Part shown: one piece after another, positions 45,901-58,481 of the stretch
Numbering within the stretch: position 1 is the stretch's first letter
Layout of the letters: each line of letters starts with the position of its first letter
NCBI GenBank assembly: GCA_004154925.1
Contig: QJNS01000725.1
Location: 124,001 to 188,000, forward strand
Direction: 5' to 3'
Length of the DNA: 64,000 nt
DNA from: Monosporascus cannonballus
Taxonomy: Eukaryota; Ascomycota; Sordariomycetes; Xylariales
The notes under the pieces: generated by a model
Seen by the model: the letters and a program-made list of their open reading frames with translations, nothing else
Told to the model about the DNA's origin: nothing
Database searches by the model: none
Position numbers and translations under genes: made by a program

Positions 45901-48032
45901 TCTTAGAAAATTGCTAGTACGTTTCTAAATTCTATTAATATAACTAAGCATTCGAATAATCTATATTTCGTTTTAAAAGTTATTTTTATTCGTATTCTTT
46001 CTTAATCTTAATATGGTTATATCTATTTTTAAAATCCAATTTTACAAGTTATTTAGTTCCGTAAAATCGGTCCTTTATTTTTATAATTAGGAATAATAAT
46101 ATTCGATTTTTGATAATAACATCGTTTAATTGTTAATAATTTATTATAAGTTATAATTTCTCATTTCTTTTAGTACGAAAAATATTAGTTAACTTACTGG
46201 TAATTTCGAAAATCGAATTTATTCCTTTTATAACCGATCTTTTAGATATTTTTTAAAAATACGTAATTCGTTTCCGTTAAAATTGTAAATAAGATAAAAC
46301 TTAATCAAAAGGCTTTCCTTAAAAACTATTTTATAATCCTATTCGTTATACTCTGGTAATTTCGTATTAAGTTTCTATCAAAAAATTACTTATATTGGTA
46401 ATATTATAGTAATATATTAATTAAATCTTTTAACTTTTAGAGCTATTGTTTTAAATTACTATTTAATTACCTTAAATCCGTTTTAACAATAATAACTATA
46501 CGTCGTATTTTTTAATACCTATTTTTTACGTTTTATATTTTTAGGTGGTAAAGTATTTATCGTATTCTTATATTTATATTTGTCGCTATTTATAATCGAA
46601 TATCAAAATTTCAATTTTCTTTTCTTATTCGTTAATAAAGTATAAAACGAACTTTATCTAGCTAATCTCTTTATGAATTAGGATTCTGTACTGGCGTATT
46701 TATAATAATATTAAGATTATATCGTAATTCTCAAATAAAACAATATCGAAATCAATTATTTAATATTATCCTTATATAAAAATTTCGAAATAATTAATTT
46801 CGTATATGATTTTCCCGTTATCGTAAACAAATTTCTAACCTTTGGCATTCGTAACTATATAAGAATTTAACTAATATTTCTATAATAACTTAAACTTATT
46901 AATTATATTTAATATAATATATTTTCCGTTTAAAGCTTTATAGTGTACTATTACGATATATTAATACGTTTTGATTAGTATATCGAAAGTAATAAAGTTA
47001 TTAACGGCTTTTATTATTATATTTAAACCTTTTTTGAAGTTTTTTTAATTCTTTTACATTTCGTTATCCTGCGACTTTTTTACAGACAATTTTTTTCTTT
47101 TAATTTTTATTCGAATTTGTTAAACTTTATTTATGTTTTTATTTACAGTACGTTCAGTTATTATATCTATCGTTATTATCGGCGCACCGTTTTTTTCAAA
47201 TTATATTAATTGTTTTTAATTTTGTAATAATTCCTTTCTTTATCAAGTAAATTATTTTCTTATAGTTTCGACAGTATCCTATTATACGTTATATTAATTA
47301 TCGTTTTAAAATTCGTTTATAAACTAACGTATTTTTTCTTTAATAATTGTTTTCGTTAAAATGTATAATAAATACTAATTGAAAATGGAAATCTATAATA
47401 ACTTTTAGCAATATTTTTTGCTATCTGCTAGATTAACTTTTTTTATTTCATAATTATATTATTCGCAATAACAAAAAGGGTTTTTTTTACGGACATAACT
47501 TTCTTTTTGATTTATCTTTTATTTCGGCCAATTAATAAATATTTTTTACGGTTATAAATCGAAAATATCGATATTATTATTTATTGTTTTTATTATTCTC
47601 GAGTTGGTTCGAAAGATTAAATCTTTTATACTATATACCAGTAATATTTTCGTAAATATATTATTTCTATTTTTCGTAATAAGGATATTCTCGTCGTTGA
47701 CAGTATATAGTATATATATTGCCGTATCGATCAAGAGTTCCGAGACAGATTTTTCTATAGCTAATTCTAATATTTGCATAATTATCTTCATAATTTCTTT
47801 TATTATGTTCGTAATATTTATTAAGCCAGCTTCTTGGTTTCGTATATTCCTTATTGAATTTTTCGTTTTAGAGGGCCCGGTACGTACTTAAACTGAATCA
47901 TATTACTAGATTTGCTTTCGTTGTTTGATTTTTTTAAATTATTTTTCAGGTACGAGTTTTTAGTTATCTTAACGGGGGTTTTTAGGCGCCTTATACCATG
48001 CTGCCTTATGCCCCATCTTATTGTAATTAAAG
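42571..48032 (-). mobile_element. Ty3/gypsy element E3, left part, interrupted by E4
   Basis: The left LTR is 42571-42947 (377 bp). Its start reads AATGACGGCT, against TGTAACGGCT in E4 and E5. The internal region follows to 48032, where E4 inserted. The coding strand is minus: integrase motif VDRFTKF at 44545-44564, and RT active site YLDN at 45840-45851 (YLDD with one change). The remaining Gag end and 5' LTR would lie beyond the right edge of the window. E3 inserted into the pogo-like transposase gene at its left edge. The last 150 bases before E4 are less AT-rich than the rest. Confidence 0.85.
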
Positions 48033-48419
48033 TGTAACGGCTAGGCGGTTTAACCAACTATTAAATCTTAAGTCGACGAGTTTATATTAATAGAAGTATC
48101 ATAAGAATTTAAGCAATAAATATAATAACGTATTACGTTTTGTAATATTAAAAATACTTTGGGTAACGATATTTTATTATATGCTAAAGTTATTTAAATT
48201 ATGAAAATAATAAGTATATATATTTTATTTCTGTTAACTGAATTATTATACGTAAATTAATGATCCGGCTTATTGGCTTATTACCAATAAGTTGGTAATT
48301 CAGCTTATTAATTTATTATCAGTAAGTTGGTAATTTATTACGTAACTTGCCCCGCCGCGTATTTGTGGTTAGGTCGTAGCAGACCATTTCTGAAAACCGT
48401 GGCCCGTTAAGTTATAATA
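48033..48419 (-). repeat. E4 LTR (3' LTR in element sense)
   Basis: A 387-bp LTR from TGTAACGGCTAGGCGG to GTTATAATA. Two copies of a 35-bp unit (AGTTGGTAATT ends) lie at about 48266-48335, and TTACGTAA at 48338-48345. Confidence 0.88.
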
Positions 48420-51031
48420 TAATTTCCTTTTTTCGCAAATTTTGTCTTTAAGATTTTTTTTTATTTGATAAGCTTTTTATATTCGTTTAATAATGTTTTC
48501 CAGTATTGCCAAACGTTATTTTCGTAAATCCGAATAATAATTTGTTTTGGTTAATTTAATTAAGTTTGAAAATTTTGACGTAATATTTTTTTTTGCTTCG
48601 CTTAGCAGTTTATTTGCCAAATAATATATAAGGTTTTTCGTTATAAGGAATATATCCGTTAAGGTTATTTATATAATGGGATAAAAATCCTTATTTTCAT
48701 AATTAATCGCCATATCGCCGAATCAAAAAAGTTATAAAAAAAAAGCTGGCGGTCGAAAAATCTTTATTTGAAATTTTTGCGCGTTTTTCTCGTATACGTC
48801 GTTAACGTTAATACCATTAATCCCAGGGTGCAAAATTCGTTAATCGTACTTTTTAATTTCTGGATAACTTTAACGATTTTATTTACTTAAAAGTAATGTC
48901 CGTAATTAAGGTATAGGTTTTAAGTAGAGTAAACGTTATTAATTAAAATACGGTAAATTAAAAGTTTCCTTTTTTAGATCTTATAAATTGGAATACCATT
49001 ATTTCGGGTAATTCCGTTATTGTTGGTAAAATTTTTTAATAGGCGTTAAACGTTAATAAGATTTTTAGCGGGTTCCTAGATATTTTCGGAATCTAGATAT
49101 TTTTTTTATTTAATTAAGTATTAAATAAGTTTATTTTGTTTTTGTATATCGAGGTTTTTTTTATTTCGTATGTTTATTTGTTTTTTATTTTTATATCGTG
49201 TTATGCCGTATGCATTTTAATTATATTTGTTATTAATTCGAATAAGGAAAGGTAAAAAATTAGATAACATTTAACTTTTGGTAGAAATTTTAATTGGTAG
49301 TTATTTTTTAAGATTTATTGGCGATTTTATATAGACCGATATATTTGAAATCGAGTTTTTTATTTAGTTATTTTGTTTAAATGTATTTTGTAATAAAGAA
49401 AATTATTTTCCCTTTTTCGAAAGTTAATATTTTTAATTTGTTTTGGTTATAATACTTACTTATTTAATTCCGTATAAATTCCTGTTCCGTTTTTATTTTC
49501 TGGTATAATTATTGTAATTATTTTAACGTAAAAATTATTTTAATATTAATAAAATCGTTATTGCGTATTTTTCTGTAATTTTTGAAATAAAATTAAAATT
49601 TGCCTTTGCAGATATTATTTTAATGTTTTTTTGGTAGTTGGTATTATAAGCTAATTATGTAATTAATAATTTTTTAATTTAGTTATTTTATTTATAGTTA
49701 ATATAGTATCGTAAGTAAATTTTTAAGGTTTAATTTATTCGTTTTATTTATTTATTCGTTTAAGGTTTAACTACGTTAAATAATTTGTTATTTAGGCTAA
49801 TTTATGTTATTAAGCTTTGTTAAAACTTAAATACGAATATTAACCCTTTATTTAATATAATTTTTATTTGTAATTCGTATATATTAAAAATATATTTAAA
49901 AAATCTATATTAATTATTTAGCATTTATATCTTTATAATATGGTAAAAAATAGGAAAGTTTCGTAAATCGGTCGACGATTACGAAAATATTATTATAGTA
50001 TATTTTTGTAGCTGGGTATTTTGATATAAAAAGTTTAATAATAAAGTCAAATATAATTAAATATTATAGTTGTTTTATGATTAATAATAATTATAGTTTT
50101 CCGTATAGTTTACATCGTCGAATTTTCGTTTTGGCGTAAATATCGTATTGCCGTATAATTTTTTATACTGTTAATTTTATTTTAAGAAAGGAATATATAC
50201 GTTAAAATCGTTTTAGAGTTTTGTAGATCCTTGAATATTTATGTAATTAATGTTTGTATATTTTTCGTATTAAACTTTTCTGGTATTTTTTTAGAACTTG
50301 TATTTTGTTTATTTTTCGGTTTTTTGAAAAATTATTATTATGTTATTAAATTTTCTGGTATATATTGTTAGATATTGTCCGAATTATCGGAATTTGTCGT
50401 AGGCGTAAATGTTTTTTTGTAAAAGTATTAAAAATTATATGGCTAATTTTAACTAATTTTTTTTCGAGGTCCGGTTGTTTGTTTAAAGTATTTGCTTTGT
50501 TATTTTTTGATTTTTTTTATGAATAATAATAAAGTCGAAATTCGCCAATTTTTTTGCGTAAGGAAATTATCGTTTTGTAAGTTTTTTGGTCGTAGTAAAT
50601 TAGGTAAAATTTTGATAATTCGTATAAACCTTGATTTGGTACAAACTTCCTTTTAGGAAATATTTGAATTTCTGAAATGCTATAATAATGGCCATAAATT
50701 CCTTATCTGGAATGCCGTAATTAAGTTCGGTTTTTTTTACTTTGTACGAAAAAAATATAATAAAGTATAATTTGCCTTAATTATTTCGTTATCCGATTAT
50801 TACGTTTAATATATAATCCGAAATACCGGCCCTTAGCCTAACGAAACGGTTTGGACCGTACATGATTAGTACTGGCTTGTTAATAACTACACCCCCAATA
50901 CCTTGAAATATTTTTCCTATACCTGGCATCCATTTAAATTATTTTTTTTTCGTAAAATTTATTAGGGGTATAGTTATTCGGCTAAAGTTTCGAATAAATT
51001 TTCTGTAGTAATTAGCGAATTTAAGGAATAT

Positions 51032-51417
51032 TGTAACGGCTAGGCGGTTTAACCAACTATTAAACCTTAATTTGACGGGTTTATGTTAACAGAATATTGT
51101 GGGAATTTGACCAATAAATATAGTAACGTATTACGTCTTATAGTATTAAAGATATTTTGGGTAACGATATTTTATTGCAAATTAAAATTATTTAAATTAT
51201 GGAAATAATAAGTAAACATATTTTATTTTCATTAATTAAATTATTATTCGTAAATTAGTAATCCGGTTTATTAACTTATTACTAATAAATTGATAATCCA
51301 GCTTATTGGCTTATTACCAATAAGTTGGTAATTTATTACGTAACCTACCCCGCTGTATATCTGTGGTTAGGTCGCGGCAAACCGTTTTTGGAAACCGTAA
51401 CCCGTTAGGTTATAATA
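51032..51417 (-). repeat. E5 LTR, left copy (3' LTR in element sense)
   Basis: TGTAACGGCTAGGCGG to GGTTATAATA, 386 bp, with TTACGTAA at 51336-51343. Less mutated than the right copy in its left half. Confidence 0.9.
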
Positions 51418-52099
51418 CGATTTCTTTTTTCCGTAAATTTTGTTTTTAAGATTTTCTTTTTATTTAGTAAATTTTTTATATTCGTTTAACATATTTTCCG
51501 GTATCGCTAAACGTTATACCTGTAAATCCGAATAATGATTTTTTTTTAGTTAATTTAATTAAACGTAAAGGTTTTAACACAATATTTTATTTTTTTTGTT
51601 TCGCTCGACAACTTATTTGCCAAATAATAAATAAGGTTTTTTATTATAAAAAATATATTTGTCGAAATTATTCGTATAATGGGATAAAAATCCTTATTTC
51701 CATAATTAATCGCCATATAGCCGAATCGAAAAAATTAAAAAAAGAAAAGCTAACGGCCGAAAAATCTTTGTTCGAAATTTTTGCGTATTTTTTTCATATA
51801 TATTATTAGCGTTAATACTATTAGTCTAAAGGTGCAAAATTCGTTAATTATAATTTTTAATCCTTAAATAATTTTAACGATTTTACCTACTTAAAAACCA
51901 AATCCGTAATTAAGGTATAGGCTTCGGATAAGATAAACGTTATTAACTAGAACGTAATAAATTAAAGGTTTTTTTCTTTAGATTTTATGAACTGGAATGT
52001 TATTATTTCGGATAATTTTATCGCTATTAGTAAAAACTTTTTAATAAGCGTTAAGCGTTAATAAGATTTTTAATAAGTTTTTAAGTATTTTCGAAATCT

Positions 52100-55000
52100 G
52101 GATATTTTTTCTATTTAATTAAATATTAGGTAAATTTATTTTATTTTTGTATATCGAAATTTTTTCCATTTCGTATGCTTATTCGTCTTTTATTTTTATA
52201 TCGTTTTATATCGTATATATTTTAATTATATTTATTGTTAATTCGAATAAAAGAATATAAAGAATTAGATAAAATTTGATTTTTGGTAAAAGGTTTAATT
52301 AGTAATTTTTTTTAAGATTTTTTGGCGATTTTATATAAACCGATATATTTGAAATCGAGTTTTTTATTTAGTCGTTTTATTTAAATGTTTTTTATGGCCA
52401 AGAAAACAATTTTTTCTTTTTCAAAAATTAATTTCTTTTAACCTTTTCTGGTTATAATATTTACTTATTTAATTTTATACGAATTATAATTCCGTTTTTA
52501 TTTTCTAATACAATTATCGTAATTATTTTAACGTAAAAATTATTTTAATATTAATTAAATAGATATTACGTATTTTTTTATATATTTATAAAATACAACA
52601 AAAATTTACGTTCGCAAATATTATTTTAATGTTTTTTTAATAATTAGTATTATAAATTAATTATACGATTAAAAATTCTTTAACTTAATTATTTTATTTA
52701 TAATTAATATAATATCGTAAATATATTTTTAAGATTTAATTTATTTATTTTATTTATTTATTCGTTTAAGGTTTAAATACGTTAAATAATTTGTAATTTA
52801 AGCCGATGTATATTATTAAATTTTACTAAAACTTAAATACGAATATCGATTTTTTATTTGATAGAATTTTTACTAATAATTTATATATGCTAAAAATATA
52901 TTTAAAGAAAATATATGTTACTTGTTCGACATTTATATCCTTATAATATAATAAAAAATAAGAAATCTTCGTAAATTAATCGATAATTACGAAAATATTA
53001 TCGTAATATAATTTTATAACTAGTTTTTTTAATATAAAAAGCTTAATAATAAAGTCGAATATAACTAAATATTATAATCGTTTTACAATTAATAATAATT
53101 GTAATTTTTCGTATGGTTTATACCGTCGAATCTTCGTTCTGGCGTAAATATTATATTGCCGTATAATTTTTTGTATCGTTAATTTTATTTTAGGAAAAAA
53201 ATACATACGTTAAAATCGCTTTAAGGTTTTATAAATCCCTGGATATCAATATAACTAATATTCGTATATTTTTCGTATTGGACTTTTCTGATATTCCTTT
53301 AGAATTTGCATTTTATCCGTTTTGTGGTTTTTTAAAAAAAAATTATCGTTATGCTATTAAATTTTCTGGTACATATCGTTAAGTGCTACCCTAATTATCG
53401 CAATTTGCCGTAAGCGTAAATATCCTTTTATAATAGTATCAAAAATTATATGGCTAATTTTAACTAATTTCTTTTCGAAGTCCGGTTACCTGCTTAAAGC
53501 ATTTACTTTGCCGTTTTTTAATCCTTTCTTATAAATAATAACGAAATCGAAATTCGCCAATTTTTTTACGTAATAAAACTGTTATTTTATAAATTCCCTA
53601 ATCGTAATAAATCGGGTAAGATTTTAATAATCTATATAAACCTTGATCTGATATAAATTTCCCTTTAAAAAGTGCCTAAATTCCCGAAATGCCATAATAA
53701 TAGCCGTAAATTCCTTGTCTAAAATGCCGTAATTAAGTTCGGCTCCTTTTAACTTATATAAAAAGAATATAATAAGGTACAATTTGCCTTAATTATTTTG
53801 TTATCCAATTACTACGCCTAACGTGTAATCCGAAATATCGGTTTCTAGTTTAACGGAGCGGTTTAAATCGTATATAATTAATACTGGTTCGCTGGTAATT
53901 ACATCCTTAATATCCTGAAATGCTTTTTCCGTATTTAATGTTTATCTGAATTTCTTTTTTTTTCGTAAGATTTATTAGAGGTATAACTATCCGGCTAAAG
54001 TTTCGAATAAACTTTTTGTAATAATTAGCAAATCTAAAAAATACCTCTACCTCCTTAATCGTCATTGGCGTCTGCTATTTTATGATTACAACGATTTTCT
54101 TAAGGTTTATTTTAATATGTTCTAGGGTAATGATATGTCCCAGATATTCCATTTTTGATGTATGGAACTAACTCTTTTTTACGTTAACAAGCAATTTTAC
54201 GTCCTGCAAAACTTAAAAAACTTTATAAACGTATCCTATATATGCTTTTTCCGTTTCCGAAAAAATAAAAATATTGTCGAAATAACAAATAACGAAAATA
54301 TCGAGGTATTTTAGTAATACGTAATTAACTATTTGCTAAAAGGTTGCTAATACGTTCGTAAATCCTATTAATATAACCAAATACTTAAATAATTCGTATT
54401 TTATCCTGAAAATTATTTTCTATTTGTATTTTTTCTTAATCCTAATAAAATTATATTTATCTTTAAGATCGAATATTATGAATTATTTGGCTCCGTAAAA
54501 TCAGTTTTTTATTTCCATAATTAAGGGTAATAATATTTAATCCTTAATAATAACATTACTTAATTATCGATAATTAACCATAAATCGTAATTTTTTATTT
54601 TTTTTAGGTATAACAAATATTAGATATTTTGCTAATAGTTCCGAAAATTAAATTTATTTTTTATAACCAATTTTCCAAATATTTTTGAAAAGTTCGTAAT
54701 TCGTTTTTGCTAAGGTTATAAATAAAATAAAACTTTATCGAAATTTTTTTAAAAATTATTTCGTAATCTTATTCGTTATATTTTAATAATTTCGTATCGA
54801 ACTCCTTTCTAAAAAGCTACTTAGATTCATAGTATTATAATAATATATTAATCAGATTTTCTAATTTTTTGGGCTGCTATTTTTATTATTTTAAATCATT
54901 ATTTAGTTATTTTAATTTCGCTTTAATAATAATAACAATACGTCGTATTTTTTAAATATCTATTTTTTTGTTATATTTTATTTCTTTGAGTAATAAGAGT

Positions 55001-57200
55001 TTTATCGTATTTTTATGCTTATATTTATTATTATTATTAATCGAATATTCAGATTTTAATTTTTTTTCGTTTATTAATAAGGAATAAAATATATTTTACC
55101 TAATTAATTCCGTCGGTAATCAAAATTCTATATTAATATATTTATAACAATCCTAAGATTATATCGTAATTCCTAAATAAAATAATATCGAAATTAATTA
55201 TTTAATATTATTTTTTAATAAAAATTTCGAAATAATTAATTTCGCGTATAATTTTTTCGTTATCGTAAGCAAATTTCTAATTTTCGGTATTTATCGTTAT
55301 ATAAAGTTTTAACTTATATTTCTATAATAATTTCAACTTATTAATCATATTTAATATAATATAATTTCCGCCCAAAGCGCCGTAATCCATTATTATAACA
55401 TATTAATACGTTCCGTTTTATATTTTTAAAATAATAAAGTTATTAACGTATTTTATTATCATATTTAAAGCCTTTTTAAGAAATTCACTTTAATTCCTTT
55501 AGGTTTCGTTATTTTACGCCTTTTTTATAAATAATCTTTTTTTAATTCTTATTTAAATTTATCGAATTTTGTTTATGTTTTTTCGTTTAACGCGTTAAAT
55601 TGTTATATTTGTCGTTATTACCGGCGTATTATTCTTTCGAACCGTATTAATTATTATTAATATTTTTATAATTTTTTTCCTTATGAAATAAATTATTTTC
55701 TTATATTTACGATTATATTTTATTATACGTTATTTTAATTATCGTTTTAAAAAGTCTTTATAAATTAACGTATTTTTTCTCTAACGGCTTTTTTTTTAAA
55801 AAAATCCATAATAAATACCAATTAAAAGTAAAAATCCGTAATAATTTTTTAATAATATTTTTTTATTATACGTTAAATTAATTATTTTTCCGTTTAATAA
55901 TTATATTATTTATAATAATAAAAAAAGTTTTTCTGCAGATATTATTTTTTTTAAACCAATTTTTTATTTCAGCCAGTTATTAAATATTTTTTAAAATTAT
56001 AATTCGAAAATATCGATAGTATTATTTATTTTTTTTATTATTTCCGGCACGATTTGAAAAATCGAATCCCTTATAATATATACGGATAATTTATTTATAA
56101 ATATGTTATTTTTATTTTTCGTAATCGGGATATTTTCGTCGTTAATAATATATAACGTATATTTTACCGTATTAATTAAGGGTTCCGGGGAAAAAAGTTT
56201 ATTTAATTTTAATATTTACGTAATTATTCTTATAATACGTTTTATTATGTTCGTAACGTTTATTAAATTAATTTTTTGGTTTTTCGTATTTTTCGTTAAA
56301 TTTTTTATCGTAATGGTTTCGGTTAAACCTTTTATCGTAAACTCGATATATATTTAATTTATATTATATTAATAATTTTATTATTATTTTCTTAATTATT
56401 TTTAAATTATTTTTCCGGTATAAGGATTTAATTATTTTACCGTAATTTGTTAGGTTCTTTGTATTTATAAGCCTTATATTTTATTTTGGCATAATTAAAA
56501 TGTTTAATTTAACATTAATTTTATTTATAAGTAATACCGAATTCCATAAATCTTAATATCGTATTATAAAAAATAAAAAATAAGTTTTGTTTTTTTTTCT
56601 GATTAAACTTATTCTATCTCGAATATAAAATATATTATTTTATTTAACTTTTCAAATTATTAATTTGTAATTTTAATTATTTTTATAATATATTAATTTA
56701 AAATAATTAATTATTTAATCCGAATAATTTTATTTGTGATATTACTTGTTAATTATTTATAAAATATATTAATAAAAACGTCAGTTCTTTATTTTTTTAT
56801 CCAGTTTTAATTATAAAGTTTTTAAAAATTATAACAATTATTAAACCGTAAGTTAATTGTTATCCGGATTACCGAAATTTTATATTTTTTATTTTCCAAA
56901 TTAATATAAAATAATATTATTTTATTAATAAACTTTTTTTATCTGGTTTTTCTATTTTTAAACATTTTTGTATAATGGGTTTAAATTAATTAACTATATT
57001 TTTTTAAAATATATATTTATTACTAAAATTATATCCGTTAAATTATTAAAATTTAGAAAACGAAAATAAATCCGTAATTATATTAAAACAATTTAAATGT
57101 TACTTTTTTTATTGTAAGGTTTTAATTTTTTCGATTTTATGTAAATAAAAAAGGTTTAGGTAAATAACGTAACCTTAAATTATCGAACTTTTTTTTTAAT
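52100..57200 (-). pseudogene. E5 gag-pol relic
   Basis: Minus-strand gypsy polyprotein remains in the order Gag (right), reverse transcriptase (YFDN at 54273-54284, from YLDD), integrase (about 52.9-53.4 kb). The relic is full of stops, and positions outside the motifs are approximate. Short open frames on the plus strand at 56103-56357 and similar sites are by-products of the AT-rich sequence. Confidence 0.7.
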
Positions 57201-57315
57201 TTTTAAACTCGAACTTAAAATTATTAAATAAATATTTTTAACTATTGGTCGACATTTTAATAATATTAAATATTATTTAAAGTTTAACGGTATTATTTAA
57301 TAAAAATTTATAATA

Positions 57316-57701
57316 TATAACGAGTAAATAGTTTAATTAATTATTAAACTTTAAGTTAATAGATTTATATTAATAAAAATATTATAGGAATTTAAATAAT
57401 AAATATAATAATATATTCTATTTTATAATATTAAAAATATTTTAGGTAACGATATTTTATTATAAATTAAAATTATGGAAATTATGGAAATAATAAATAT
57501 ATTTTTTTATTTTTATTAATTAGATTATTATTTATAAATTAATAATCCGGCTTATTAGCTTATTATTAATAAGTTAATAATTTAACTTATTGGTTTATTA
57601 TTAATAAGTTGGTAATTTATTACGTGATTTACCCCGTTGCGCATTTGTGATTGGATCGTGGCAGACCGTTTCTGGAGACCGTGGCTCGTTGGGTTATAAC
57701 A
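57316..57701 (-). repeat. E5 LTR, right copy (5' LTR in element sense)
   Basis: Starts TATAACGAGT (mutated TGTAACGGC) and ends GGGTTATAACA, keeping the canonical CA terminus. The palindrome here reads TTACGTGA (57619-57626). Confidence 0.9.
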
Positions 57702-58481
57702 AATACCTGTATTTCCTTAATTATCGTTAACGTTTTCCATTTTATAACTGCAGCAATTTTCTTGAGATTTATTCTAATGTGTTCTGGGGTAATAATATAT
57801 TTTAGATATTCCATTTCCTATATATAAAATTAACTTTTTTCTGCGTTAATAAGTAATTTTGCGTTCTGTAAAGCTTAAAAAATTTTATAAACGTATTTTG
57901 CGTATGCTTTTTCCGTCTCCGAGAAAATAAGAATATCGTCGAGGTAACAAACGACGAAAATATTAAGGTATTTTCGTAATACGTAATTAATTATTCGCTG
58001 AAAGGTTACTAGTACGTTCGTAAGTTTTATTAATATAATCAAATACTTAAATAATCCGTATTTTATTTTAAAAATTATTTTTTATTTATGTTTTTTATTA
58101 ATTCTAATAAGGTTATATTTATCTTTAAAATCGAATATTATGAATTATTCGGTTCCGTAAAATTAGTTTTTTATTTTCGTAATTAAGGATAATAATATTA
58201 TTTAATTATCGATAATTAATTATAAATCGTAATTTTTTATTTTTTTAAATACGAAAAATATTGGATATTTTGCTAATAATTTCCAAAATTAAATTTATTT
58301 TTATAACCGATTTTTTAGGTATTTTTTAAAAATACGTAATTCGTTTCCGTTAAAATTATAAATAAAATAAAGTTTTATCGAAAATCCTTTTTTAAAATTT
58401 ATTTTATAATTTTATTCGTTTTATTTTAATAATTTTATATTAAATTCTTTTTTAAAAAATTGCTTATATTTATAATATTAT

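Larger units (their letters stand above)
51032..57701 (-). mobile_element. Ty3/gypsy element E5, complete, nested in E4
   Basis: A complete 6670-bp insertion. The two LTRs, 51032-51417 and 57316-57701, are both 386 bp. The target duplication is AATAT (51027-51031) and AATAC (57702-57706), differing by one C-to-T change as expected from RIP after insertion. E4 sequence continues across it without loss, as shown by homology with the E5 segment near 54035. The coding strand is minus. The integrase motif is near 52966 and the RT site at 54273-54284 has decayed to YFDN. No intact frame remains. Confidence 0.93.
48033..58481 (-). mobile_element. Ty3/gypsy element E4, interrupted by E5 and E6
   Basis: The first part, 48033-51031, has the left LTR (48033-48419) and the integrase end (VDRFTKF at about 49957-49977, minus strand). 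After E5 and its duplication, the element resumes at 57707 and continues to 58481 with the reverse transcriptase. The RT active site YLDD is intact at 57935-57946. E6 then interrupts it. E4 inserted into E3 at 48032/48033; the preceding 5-mer is TAAAG, and the right-hand duplication is outside the window. E4 is closely related to E5: the U3 regions share the same 35-bp tandem repeats. Confidence 0.87.

Noticed and set aside
48033..48419. Reading the LTR at 48033 as the second LTR of E3
   Set aside because: It is followed by internal-start sequence of a new element and its U3 differs from the E3 LTR. The E3 interior is also truncated relative to E2 at this point.
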